Virus record (IMG/VR): IMGVR_UViG_3300034101_003322
Location: 1-44,502 of that record
From: a virus
DNA length: 44,502 nucleotides
Reading direction: 5' to 3' (one strand)
A program made the position numbers and the translations under genes. Shown here piece by piece: positions 24,456 through 31,752 of this stretch. The notes beneath the pieces are model-generated. The model saw only the letters and a list, made by a program, of their open reading frames with translations, was not told the DNA's origin and made no database searches. Numbering within the stretch: the stretch's first letter is position 1; every line of letters begins with the position of its first letter.

Positions 24456-25237
24456 CTATACGCCTACCCTTAACACTGCCGGCAATAACTCCAACGGATT
24501 GGGAGCTAACACTACCTGGCTACCCGGTTATCGTCGCTAGTTTTCGGTCGGCTTCATTCCCTGAGATTCTTGGCTCGCTGCCTAGCGATTCAAGATGGAA
24601 GCTAACATTTGAAAACGTAAATGACGCGCAAGCATTGGCACTGCTGCTGCCATGGTATGCCAGCGGTTGCGGATTGTGGTCGCTAACACAACTGCCCGAA
24701 GAATTGGCGGGAGGCGTTAATAACGCAGACTTTAGAAAAAGGCTTACGGGAACAACGTGGACAATCGAAAGAGAGCCAACCAAGCAGTCAGTAAAGAAAG
24801 GCAGATTCAATGTCACCATTGACCTTATCTATGAATTAACGTTCGAGTCTGTCTATGGCCCGCGCAACTCGCCGCTGAATCTGGGCGCTAATCCGTTACT
24901 GCTGAACCTATCCAACATAATGTCAGTCGTAGCCGTGCCGGTTACGCTCGATCCGTTCCTGCCTGTGCTGCGAAGTGCTGGCCCGGTTGTCAACCTGGAC
25001 TATGCAACTATCGACGGACTAACGGCAGTCGCGTTCCCAGTGTTCCTGGATAAAACGATCCGGCGCGATGCGGCAGTGGTGTTGATGCTCGATTTGCCGA
25101 CGACAGATGCTACCGCTGTTGCGCTCCCGGTCGGCCTGGTGCCGCTGCTGCCGGCCCTGCGGAGCGCTGGCCCGGTGCTAGGTCTTGGCCTCGAGTCGGG
25201 CCTGACCGTGGCAGCTACGGGACTGACCCGGCCCTGA
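24452..25237 (+). CDS. tail tip-associated protein, paralog B with repeated C-terminus (261 aa)
   Basis: Starts at ATG 24452 in an ATGA overlap (begins MTIRLPLTLPA). Residues 1-145 parallel the upstream protein: FENVNDAQALALLLPWYASG, EELAGGV, GTTWTIE, GRFNVTIDL. The extra 115 residues are hydrophobic and carry two copies of a unit of the type LP(V/A)LRSAGPV, one after the other, probably beta strands exposed at the tip. A promoter follows immediately, so this ends the long tail operon. Confidence 0.65.
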   Translation: MTIRLPLTLPAITPTDWELTLPGYPVIVASFRSASFPEILGSLPSDSRWKLTFENVNDAQALALLLPWYASGCGLWSLTQLPEELAGGVNNADFRKRLTGTTWTIEREPTKQSVKKGRFNVTIDLIYELTFESVYGPRNSPLNLGANPLLLNLSNIMSVVAVPVTLDPFLPVLRSAGPVVNLDYATIDGLTAVAFPVFLDKTIRRDAAVVLMLDLPTTDATAVALPVGLVPLLPALRSAGPVLGLGLESGLTVAATGLTRP

Positions 25238-25244
25238 TGCCGGC

Positions 25245-25250
25245 TATACT
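25245..25250 (+). promoter_or_regulatory. -10-like element (GCTATACT)
   Basis: TATACT 30 nt before ATG 25275; no terminator lies between it and the upstream operon. Confidence 0.6.
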
Positions 25251-25274
25251 GCCAACAGACTCTTTCAGCTTGAT

Positions 25275-26324
25275 ATGGCCGTTACTAAGCAGGAATATCC
25301 TATGACCGCAGGCTTTACAAGCGCCAGCGTAGCGACAGCCTTGCGGTCTGCGCTTATAGACGCGGGGCTAATGACGGAATGGTTCGATAGCTTTACAATT
25401 AGCGGAGACAGAATATGTCGAGTGTTGCAGATAGTTCACGATCCCACGAAAACCTATGGCACATGCTTTTATTATTTCATTATTGAAAACGGAGGCATAG
25501 CGGTTGCGTTGGCCACAAACGGTTGGGATGCTACAACCCCCGCACCTATCAATATCCCAACCGGAACGCAATACCTGGACTGGCATACTTTGCCGGCAAG
25601 CTTGAGCGTTAACGTTCAACAGCTTAGTTGCACTACTCTGTTTAATTACTCTACAACTTCCAATCTCGTGCTGGACAGGTTTACGTCGGGCAGTGACACT
25701 AAGCAAAGCTGGTTCGTATTTAGGCAAACGTCTACCGTAACAAGATCTCGCCCATTTACTTTTCTGCACAAAGATATAGCGCTGCACAGTTGGATTGACT
25801 TAAGCAAGGGTTGCATTAGCGGCCTGACTCGCTTAACTGCTACCACATCAGATAGGGCCGGTTTAGTTAATTTTCAGATTGACGAAAACTTACGCAGATG
25901 CCTTAGCATCGGTTCGGCGCTACAGGGGTCTACTAGCGGGCTTAACTACCACGGACAGCAGTACAACGTTTACTCCTACTTTGGCGCAGGCTCCTCAGCG
26001 AGCGGCGCTAGCGTGAACTTCCCGAACTGGGGCGGAAGCAACAGAATAGCCGCGACACCACTTCCTGTTGGCAGAAATGCTGCCAACCCGGCATACACCA
26101 GTGACTATGTGCCGGTCTGCTCAAACATACCATGGAACCTTTGGACGCCAACAAGATTGGCTGATGATTTTGGGGTCTACATGCGTTATGATGCCAATGA
26201 TATTGCACTTGGCGACCGCTTTGTAGTTCAAGCAGCAACAAATGAGTGGCAAGTGTTGGACTTTGCCAATAACGCAGTCTTAAATGATGGGGCATCAGCT
26301 TCTTTCTTGGCAAGAATTATTTAG
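25275..26324 (+). CDS. probable tail structural/adsorption protein (349 aa)
   Basis: A 349-residue, Ser/Thr/Asn-rich beta protein with its own promoter. The start (TAGFTSASVATALRSALIDAG) is helical. The middle has evenly spaced aromatic residues (WFVFRQTST, LHSWIDLSKG), and the C-terminus has a small beta module (GDRFVVQAATNEWQVLDF). That C-terminal pattern is common in phage fibre proteins. I do not recognise a named family. Two nt separate it from the next gene. Confidence 0.6.
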   Translation: MAVTKQEYPMTAGFTSASVATALRSALIDAGLMTEWFDSFTISGDRICRVLQIVHDPTKTYGTCFYYFIIENGGIAVALATNGWDATTPAPINIPTGTQYLDWHTLPASLSVNVQQLSCTTLFNYSTTSNLVLDRFTSGSDTKQSWFVFRQTSTVTRSRPFTFLHKDIALHSWIDLSKGCISGLTRLTATTSDRAGLVNFQIDENLRRCLSIGSALQGSTSGLNYHGQQYNVYSYFGAGSSASGASVNFPNWGGSNRIAATPLPVGRNAANPAYTSDYVPVCSNIPWNLWTPTRLADDFGVYMRYDANDIALGDRFVVQAATNEWQVLDFANNAVLNDGASASFLARII

Positions 26325-26326
26325 TC

Positions 26327-26806
26327 ATGGGCGTTATTGTCGGCTCTGATGGAGGTGTTCAAATCAACCTTGGCGGCGGACTAAAGTACGTTGCTAATAT
26401 ATTCTCTTGGAATGTGAATATGGGACGCGATATGCTGCGAACCACAACGCAAGCAGATGAGGCCGAAAGACGCACGGGCGGCCTGGCTGACTGGACCGGC
26501 GATTTTAGTATGCGCCTGCAATTCTCTGACGATGTAAGCGTTGCGCAAAGCTCCTGGCAGATGCTAAATTTTGCGCTAGCCGGCGTAGACGATGGCTTAA
26601 AGGCTGATCTTAGACTGATGCTGCAATCGTATCAGGTCTTGCCTGAAGACTGCGACATTTTTAGGACAACTATTCATGGTATAATAAGCCTTGTTGGTAC
26701 GGTCGTAATTGGAGACGTAAGGCTCGATTGCACGGACCCTGGAGAGCCAATTATTTTGGTGCTGAGCTGGAGCGGTGACGGAGCACTCACGCCACAACGC
26801 AGTTAG
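26327..26806 (+). CDS. second tail-tube-like protein (159 aa)
   Basis: A 159-residue protein whose core reads like the tube protein at 12794. Compare NVNMGRDMLRTTTQ, then GGLADWTGDFSMRLQFSDD, with TLTRGEIDITSL, then AGFADGNGTLTVRLTED in the tube. Being downstream of the tip genes, it may be a distal tube-fold adaptor or a fibre-attachment ring rather than the main tube. Orthology cannot be judged by eye. A short intergenic stretch with a promoter follows. Confidence 0.6.
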   Translation: MGVIVGSDGGVQINLGGGLKYVANIFSWNVNMGRDMLRTTTQADEAERRTGGLADWTGDFSMRLQFSDDVSVAQSSWQMLNFALAGVDDGLKADLRLMLQSYQVLPEDCDIFRTTIHGIISLVGTVVIGDVRLDCTDPGEPIILVLSWSGDGALTPQRS

Positions 26807-26831
26807 TTTGACGACAGCTACCGCCAGGCGC

Positions 26832-26837
26832 TAGGCT
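26832..26837 (+). promoter_or_regulatory. -10-like element (GCTAGGCT) for the holin candidate
   Basis: TAGGCT lies 30 nt before GTG 26862. GCGCTAGGCTGAGC is identical at 26829-26842 and 30390-30403. Confidence 0.55.
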
Positions 26838-26861
26838 GAGCCGGCATGGCCACGCTTCCCA

Positions 26862-27281
26862 GTGTTTGGAGTGGATAGACGAATCTCAGTCCTAGAGCAA
26901 AGCATGGTTCGCCTGGAAACGCTGGTCGGGCAGCTAGTGACTCGCATGGACAACGATCACAAGGCGGCGCTGGACACGCGCAAGGACGACCGAGCATCAA
27001 TAAAAGAATTAGGAGAAAGAATGGAAAGAGCAGGGGAAAAAATGGAAGAATCGGTTTCAAACTTGGCCGGCGAGATGAAAAAATTAGCAGATCGCACAGC
27101 TACCAACGACAACAAAGCGGCCGGCGCTCTTGATGCCGGCAGGTGGATTGTTGCAACATTGTTAGGCGTTGGCACATTGGCAGTCGGAGCGCTTGGCTTA
27201 CACGCTGCCTATCAAGCCGGTCAGCGAGGTGTTCACTATGAGCCAGAACTGCCGACACCGCGCTACAGCGAACGAAAATGA
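26862..27281 (+). CDS. XhlA-like membrane protein, holin candidate (139 aa)
   Basis: A 139-residue protein, GTG 26862 chosen by promoter spacing (GTG 26871 is an alternative). Residues 1-90 are an amphipathic coiled coil (RISVLEQSMVRLETLVGQL, then ERMERAGEKMEESV). One membrane segment follows (WIVATLLGVGTLAVGALGL, about 94-112) and a short polar tail. This coiled-coil-plus-TM layout is that of XhlA-type holin-associated proteins, which help permeabilise the host membrane. A ten-codon ORF (ATG 26846) lies between promoter and start. ATGA coupling downstream. Confidence 0.6.
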   Translation: MFGVDRRISVLEQSMVRLETLVGQLVTRMDNDHKAALDTRKDDRASIKELGERMERAGEKMEESVSNLAGEMKKLADRTATNDNKAAGALDAGRWIVATLLGVGTLAVGALGLHAAYQAGQRGVHYEPELPTPRYSERK

Positions 27282-27610
27282 CACTTGAAACTACCACGAT
27301 CTCAGGACTGCCAAACGCAGCGACGCCACTAACAGGCGCTGAGCGAATTGTGATGGATCAGGCCGGCGCCACCGTAGACGCGACGACCCAGGACATCGCC
27401 AACCTGGCGTCGGCAGCGGCGGGGTTCACCTATACTCAAGCTATCCCAGCCGCCGTCCACACCATTAACCACGGGCTTGGCTATCGGCCTAGCGTCGAGC
27501 TGTTGAACGCTGGCGGCCAAGAGATAGGCGCCGAAGTTTTGCACCCTACCGTCAACCAAACTATTGTCACAGTAAACCCACCTATCGCGCTTTCGGCCCG
27601 TCTTCTCTAA
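27278..27610 (+). CDS. short tail fibre protein (110 aa)
   Basis: A 110-residue protein in an ATGA overlap. It begins TISGLPNAATPLTGAERIV, a repeat-type start common in phage fibres. It continues with HTINHGLGYRPSVELLNAGG and ends HPTVNQTIVTVNPPI, the usual 'NHxLGxxPxVxxxDxxG' fibre-tip domain seen in many phages. It probably forms or caps a side fibre with the next gene. Confidence 0.75.
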   Translation: MTLETTTISGLPNAATPLTGAERIVMDQAGATVDATTQDIANLASAAAGFTYTQAIPAAVHTINHGLGYRPSVELLNAGGQEIGAEVLHPTVNQTIVTVNPPIALSARLL

Positions 27611-27634
27611 TCCCGGCCACTACTAACAAGCATC

Positions 27635-28435
27635 ATGCCAATTCCACAAAACGCTAGTCTTGATTTTCTTAATGTCAACCGGCCACTAAACCTCCCTGAC
27701 CCGGTAAACGCTGGTGACGCGGCAAACATGAGGTTTGTCCTCGCGCAGATCGAGGGCTTATGGCCGAAGGACAATGTTCGTACCAAAAGTTCTGCCAACG
27801 TAAACCTAGCATCCCCAGGTTCGTCCATAGGTGCAGTCACCCTTGATCGACCTGGCGTAGATCGCGTGCTGGCAGGGGATCAAACCAATCCCGCCGAAAA
27901 TGGCATCTACGTTTGGAATGGACCGTCTACGGCGATGGTTCGTTCATTTGATGCTAACAGTATCGAAGAACTCAAGTCAGCAATCACCGTCGTTGACGAG
28001 GGTAGCGCTGCTGGTACTACGTGGAGGCAGACTACCGTTAGTGGCACTTTAGGCACTACCGCTATCCAGTGGATACCGTCTGGGACAACTGCCCCTCCCG
28101 CCTCCGAAAGTACGCCAGGCGTCTCCGCTGAAGCGACCCAGGCCGAAACTGACGCTCAGTTAATTACCGGCAAGTTTGTTAGCCCGGCCAAACTAGGAAA
28201 CTGGTCAGGGCGAAAGCTAAAGGCTACCGCTGTTATTGGCGACGGAACTGCGCTTGTTTGGGTAGTAACGCACGGATTTAACAGTTACGATGTTGTGCCA
28301 GAAGTTTACAAAAACAGCGGAACCAGAGCCAGTATAGACTGTAACAAAGAAAGAACATCGGTAAATGCTGTTACCTTTACGTTTGAAGGCGTTGCGCCTG
28401 GCATCAATGAATTCAAGGCAGTGATACTAGGTTAA
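27635..28435 (+). CDS. tail fibre protein (266 aa)
   Basis: A 266-residue protein with three recognisable fibre parts. The N-terminal attachment region resembles DFLNVNRPLNLPDPVNAGDAA. A central module contains VRTKSSANVNLASPG and GVDRVLAGDQTNPAENGIYVW, a widespread domain in fibres. A C-terminal ATQAETDAQLITGKFVSPAKL segment and an NSYDVVPEVYKN tip complete it. It mediates host-surface contact. ATG 27635 has a leader without Shine-Dalgarno (acaagcatcATG). Confidence 0.8.
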   Translation: MPIPQNASLDFLNVNRPLNLPDPVNAGDAANMRFVLAQIEGLWPKDNVRTKSSANVNLASPGSSIGAVTLDRPGVDRVLAGDQTNPAENGIYVWNGPSTAMVRSFDANSIEELKSAITVVDEGSAAGTTWRQTTVSGTLGTTAIQWIPSGTTAPPASESTPGVSAEATQAETDAQLITGKFVSPAKLGNWSGRKLKATAVIGDGTALVWVVTHGFNSYDVVPEVYKNSGTRASIDCNKERTSVNAVTFTFEGVAPGINEFKAVILG

Positions 28436-28439
28436 CAGC

Positions 28440-28904
28440 ATGGACTTTTGGGGGCCTTTCACTATCAGGGGTCAGCCTGGTACAACCGGGCAGAATCCAA
28501 CACGCCAGGCCAATGGCTCCATAGCTTGGCAAGGGATGACCGAAGGCATCTGCCTTCAATGCTCCGAAATCGGCGAAACAGTTGCTGCTCGCCTAAACCA
28601 TAAAGAAAAGGCCGTAGATCGTGCCTGCACGGTGGTTAGGGTTACGTGGGAGTTAGCCCCTACGTCTCCCTCTAGCAGTGGCAGCACCCAGGCGATGCTC
28701 TATGCCCGCCGCAGCGGCACTAAAACCTCTCTGCTCACGGGCAACGCTTCTCTGCCTGTAACCACTGGCATCTTTACTGATGTGAGTGGCACGCTCACGG
28801 GTAACCTGGCGCTTGCCGCTGGGGACACTCTAGGTGTCGATCTTAACCAGGTCGGCACTGGAGCGTCTGGCCTTATCCTCACTGCTTACGTTCGCTACTC
28901 CTGA
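28440..28904 (+). CDS. hypothetical beta-rich virion-module protein (154 aa)
   Basis: A 154-residue protein four nt after the fibre gene. Beta-rich and Ser/Thr/Gly-rich (TRQANGSIAWQG, VVRVTWELAPTS, GNLALAAGDTLGVDL). Likely a structural surface or fibre-associated protein given its place and composition. No family recognised. Confidence 0.55.
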   Translation: MDFWGPFTIRGQPGTTGQNPTRQANGSIAWQGMTEGICLQCSEIGETVAARLNHKEKAVDRACTVVRVTWELAPTSPSSSGSTQAMLYARRSGTKTSLLTGNASLPVTTGIFTDVSGTLTGNLALAAGDTLGVDLNQVGTGASGLILTAYVRYS

Positions 28905-28909
28905 TCGCC

Positions 28910-29590
28910 ATGGCAACCACCGTCCATCCCGCAACCGGCGTTGAGTATTACACCGATGGCCCCCTTGAAGGCCAAAGTGTTGCGCTATTTGTCAATGTCA
29001 ATGCCAGCAATGGCCAAATTAACAACCCTGCCGGCGACTGGTGGCCAAGGCCCAATGGCGAGCCTCACGATTTTAACGAGGAATTTTACAGGATAGTGCC
29101 ATTTGAAGCGGCGCCTTTTGATCCCGAATTGCGCGTTATTGACGAAACAGCCAGCGGTCGAGCGCTGAAACCTGCCACGCCAAAGCCCCCTGCTGGGCAT
29201 CCTCAGGGCACCTACGAGGAAACTCAAGTCACCAAGCGCCGCAGCGTGGCTAGTCTAAGGGGGTTGGCTAAAGGGTACTGTGAAGGGTTTAACCGGGAAA
29301 TATGGCAACGGCTGCCGCAGGATGTTTGGTCTGTCGAAAAACTAGCTTTTGCAAAAGATGAGATTGCGAAGGGCAATAGCCTGGATCAATTTGTAGAAGC
29401 AGTAGAAGAAGACGAATCTCTTAGGACGAAACTTAGGGCTGCATCTTTCCACAACGATGCCCGCCTCGCCCAGCTTTACGCAAAAATCGAAGAAGCTGGA
29501 GAAGACGGCAACATTGACGACTGGCCCTTTAGTAAAATGCAAGACGGCAACGAAGGCTACACCGGCTGGGTAAATGGAATTGAGGAATGA
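28910..29590 (+). CDS. hypothetical protein in fibre module (226 aa)
   Basis: A 226-residue protein with a beta-rich first half (VEYYTDGPLEGQSVALFVNV) and a Pro/Lys-rich linker (PATPKPPAGHPQG). The acidic helical second half (SVEKLAFAKDEIAKGN, LYAKIEEAGEDGN) is unlike the neighbouring fibre proteins and may be a chaperone-like or regulatory domain. Start ATG 28910 in gatcgccATGgc. The stop overlaps the next start region. Confidence 0.55.
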   Translation: MATTVHPATGVEYYTDGPLEGQSVALFVNVNASNGQINNPAGDWWPRPNGEPHDFNEEFYRIVPFEAAPFDPELRVIDETASGRALKPATPKPPAGHPQGTYEETQVTKRRSVASLRGLAKGYCEGFNREIWQRLPQDVWSVEKLAFAKDEIAKGNSLDQFVEAVEEDESLRTKLRAASFHNDARLAQLYAKIEEAGEDGNIDDWPFSKMQDGNEGYTGWVNGIEE

Positions 29591-30359
29591 TGGATTACGC
29601 CTTCCGCCGCCATGGATCACCCCTGCTGCCGGCAGGCCGGATCGGGAGGTGCAGCCAGTGATTACCGTGAACAGGCGAAAGCCCAGCCCCGGCGGCAGCC
29701 CTACTGATCCCCACTTTGCAAACGTCGTTTTACTACATCACGGGGCTACATTAACCCCTGAAAGCAGCAGCGCGGCGCGTACTATTACTGCCCTGGGATC
29801 AACCCCCCCGAGCATTAGTGCAACGGGAGGTTACAACGACGGCAGCTCAATACTTTTTCCAAATACAAGCGGCAGTAGGCTAACTGTGTCGCCTAGTTCA
29901 GGTATTGCTCCTGGCACTGATGATTTTACTGTTGAAGGCCTTGTCAATCTGGCAGGCTTTAATCAATATTCGGCCCTGCTTGAAATAGGCAACCATGGAC
30001 TTACGACTGGTATAATATTCCTTGTTGGAACTGACCCTACCGCGAAAGCCTATTCTGGCGGATGGGTTGGCGGAGGAGGCTCCATGGGGGCAACGTTAAA
30101 CCAACTGACTTACCTTGCCTGGGTGCGGCGCTCTGGAGTGTTATCCGTTTACCGAGACACTACTAGGTTATCGAGCGCACCATTTACCAACAACCTTACA
30201 AATTCAAACACAATTACTATTGGCGGTGATTCTTCAGGCGGTTCTGTCTATTTATTAAACGGCAAGGTTGATGAACTAAGGGTAACGCGATCAGTGGCCC
30301 GAGAATATCTTTCAGGTCCGACCATAACCCTGCCGCCCTTCCCGTTCCCTGATGCCTGA
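29574..30359 (+). CDS. LamG/concanavalin A-like lectin-fold protein (261 aa)
   Basis: A 261-residue protein. Residues about 60-255 match the LamG-type jelly-roll pattern: FANVVLLHHG at the start, then DDFTVEGLVNL, YLAWVRRSGVLSVYRDTTR, TITIGGDSSGG and a final GKVDELRVTRSVARE. Such domains bind sugars or proteins, so this is a candidate receptor-binding or fibre-tip protein. The start at ATG 29574 overlaps the upstream gene by 17 nt; GTG near 29658 is possible. Confidence 0.75.
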   Translation: MELRNDGLRLPPPWITPAAGRPDREVQPVITVNRRKPSPGGSPTDPHFANVVLLHHGATLTPESSSAARTITALGSTPPSISATGGYNDGSSILFPNTSGSRLTVSPSSGIAPGTDDFTVEGLVNLAGFNQYSALLEIGNHGLTTGIIFLVGTDPTAKAYSGGWVGGGGSMGATLNQLTYLAWVRRSGVLSVYRDTTRLSSAPFTNNLTNSNTITIGGDSSGGSVYLLNGKVDELRVTRSVAREYLSGPTITLPPFPFPDA

Positions 30360-30392
30360 TCGAACGCGATCTGCCACCTCCCGCGTTTGCGC

Positions 30393-30398
30393 TAGGCT
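30393..30398 (+). promoter_or_regulatory. -10-like element (GCTAGGCT)
   Basis: TAGGCT 32 nt before ATG 30425, inside the 14-nt sequence shared with 26829-26842. Confidence 0.5.
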
Positions 30399-30424
30399 GA
30401 GCACCAACCCCCTCGAAAACAACA

Positions 30425-30619
30425 ATGGACCTCCCACGCTTTGCAGTCGTTCGCAAAAACGTCGAAAACGATTTTTGGGAACTAATGTCGATGGACGATC
30501 TGATGAAATACGAGCAGGCCAAGGAAGTCCTAGACCGTTGCCGCAGCAAGGGCTACACGGACTGCTACCTGGTGTCGGTCGCTTTTATTGCCGGGCCGAG
30601 CACTAACCTTGAAGCCTAA
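30425..30619 (+). CDS. small hypothetical protein (64 aa)
   Basis: A 64-residue protein (begins MDLPRFAVVRKNVENDFW) with a helical centre (DLMKYEQAKEVLDRCRSKG). Own promoter; leader cgaaaacaacaATG without Shine-Dalgarno. Family unknown. It sits between the lectin-like gene and a membrane protein. Confidence 0.55.
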   Translation: MDLPRFAVVRKNVENDFWELMSMDDLMKYEQAKEVLDRCRSKGYTDCYLVSVAFIAGPSTNLEA

Positions 30620-30695
30620 GTTACCGACTTAAGCCAATAGGCGGGACGGTGAAGCGATCATCCGCTATCCGATCTAATGCCCCTGGTAACAGCTA

Positions 30696-31052
30696 TTGAA
30701 ACAACAACCGCAACCCAAGGTAATCACAGTTGGATTAATTGGCTCAATTAGCGCTATAATAGTGTTGTTTGCCTTGCTGTTTTTGGGGCACAAATATAAA
30801 GACGACTGCCTTGCTGCCGGCAAGGATTTCGAGCAATGCTGGGAAAAAGGCTTAACAATAGCTGGGATGAATGCCGGGGGGCCAGTTAACGCAGCTGCTA
30901 TTGTCGGCTACCTTATCGGCCAGGCGAATAAAGAAAAGGAAAAAGCGGAAAAATATCAACAAGGCTTTTGGACCTTGAACCCAGCGTTGGATCGCAATGA
31001 AAAGCCCCAGGAGGCGTCTCCTGGGGCTGTGGATCAGGCTTCGGAAGTCTGA
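30696..31052 (+). CDS. membrane protein (118 aa), lysis-module candidate
   Basis: A 118-residue protein from TTG 30696; no ATG or GTG fits before the membrane segment. Residues about 10-32 form a clear membrane span (TVGLIGSISAIIVLFALLFL), followed by a charged stretch with two Cys (DDCLAAGKDFEQC) and a second weakly hydrophobic Gly/Ala region (AAAIVGYLIGQA). The C-terminus is charged. It could be a holin or spanin-type lysis protein. It overlaps the convergent cyAbrB-like gene, whose terminator lies within its last codons. Confidence 0.45.
   Translation: MKQQPQPKVITVGLIGSISAIIVLFALLFLGHKYKDDCLAAGKDFEQCWEKGLTIAGMNAGGPVNAAAIVGYLIGQANKEKEKAEKYQQGFWTLNPALDRNEKPQEASPGAVDQASEV
31000..31028 (-). 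terminator. intrinsic terminator of the minus-strand regulator operon
   Basis: An 11-bp stem AGCCCCAGGAG (31003-31013) / CTCCTGGGGCT (31018-31028), followed on the minus strand by TTTT. The plus side lacks a T-run. It lies inside the 3' end of the plus-strand membrane-protein gene. Confidence 0.75.
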
Positions 31053-31708
31053 TCGAGCAGGGGTGTGCCCGCTTGTTCAGCAGGAGCTACCCGCTTGCCG
31101 CGTGGAATGACAGCCTCAACCACTCCCGTACTGGTCAATAGGATCTGACCGTCAGCGGGATACTCGACCACAAACACCTCGCCAGCGACTGCGCCCACTC
31201 GATTAACGGCGAGCTGACTGACCAACAACACCCCTTGGCCGGTAACGCGAGCGCGAGTCTCGCCGGCATGGGATCGACCGCCACCGGGACTGGATTCGCC
31301 TTCCTGAATAGTGCCTTGCGCCTTCAGGTACTCCTTGTTAAAGGCTGCGGCTTGGAACCGTTCTTGCTTGGTCTTGGTGATACTGACGTAGCCGGCGTTA
31401 AAGCCAATCGTTTCGTGGCTCCAGCCTTCGGCCTTCTTGGCGTTGTAGAAGTCCAGTAGCTCTTGGCCGACAAGGCGGGCGGGAAGCTCAGGGGCCTCTT
31501 CGGGAGCTTCGGGAGCAACTTCAACGCCTTGCGATTCGTGGTGAAATTGCCCATCGGGTTCGTAGCCTTCATCCTCGCCGGGATCTTTGTCACTATCGAC
31601 AAGGGGCTCTTGGTCGTAATCAGTGTCAGCCAAAAGGTTTTCTTCGACAGCATCGGTAGGACCGACTTCAGTCTCAGCCTCAGGGGTTTTCTTGGTGCGG
31701 GTTGCCAT
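31034..31708 (-). CDS. cyAbrB-like transcriptional regulator
   Basis: A 224-residue protein. Residues 1-75 are an acidic, probably disordered extension. Residues about 78-133 follow the cyanobacterial AbrB (cyAbrB/CalA) pattern: LVGQELLDFYNAKKAEGW, then GFNAGYVSITKTKQERF and FNKEYLKAQG. A C-terminal part (GQGVLLVSQLAV, then GEVFVVEYPADGQILLTS) resembles the strand-rich end of the same family. cyAbrB proteins bind DNA and control carbon, nitrogen and toxin genes and are known from cyanobacteria, so this is the best pointer to the host. The phage copy could modulate host or phage transcription. Own promoter; terminator downstream. Confidence 0.65.
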   Translation of the reverse strand: MATRTKKTPEAETEVGPTDAVEENLLADTDYDQEPLVDSDKDPGEDEGYEPDGQFHHESQGVEVAPEAPEEAPELPARLVGQELLDFYNAKKAEGWSHETIGFNAGYVSITKTKQERFQAAAFNKEYLKAQGTIQEGESSPGGGRSHAGETRARVTGQGVLLVSQLAVNRVGAVAGEVFVVEYPADGQILLTSTGVVEAVIPRGKRVAPAEQAGTPLLDQTSEA

Positions 31709-31741
31709 TGGAAGGAAAGGGATGAATGTGTGACCTGTGAA

Positions 31742-31747
31742 AGCGTA
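31742..31747 (-). promoter_or_regulatory. extended -10 element (TGCTACGCT) for the cyAbrB-like gene
   Basis: TACGCT on the minus strand, 39 nt before the start, with upstream TG. Confidence 0.5.
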
Positions 31748-31752
31748 GCACG

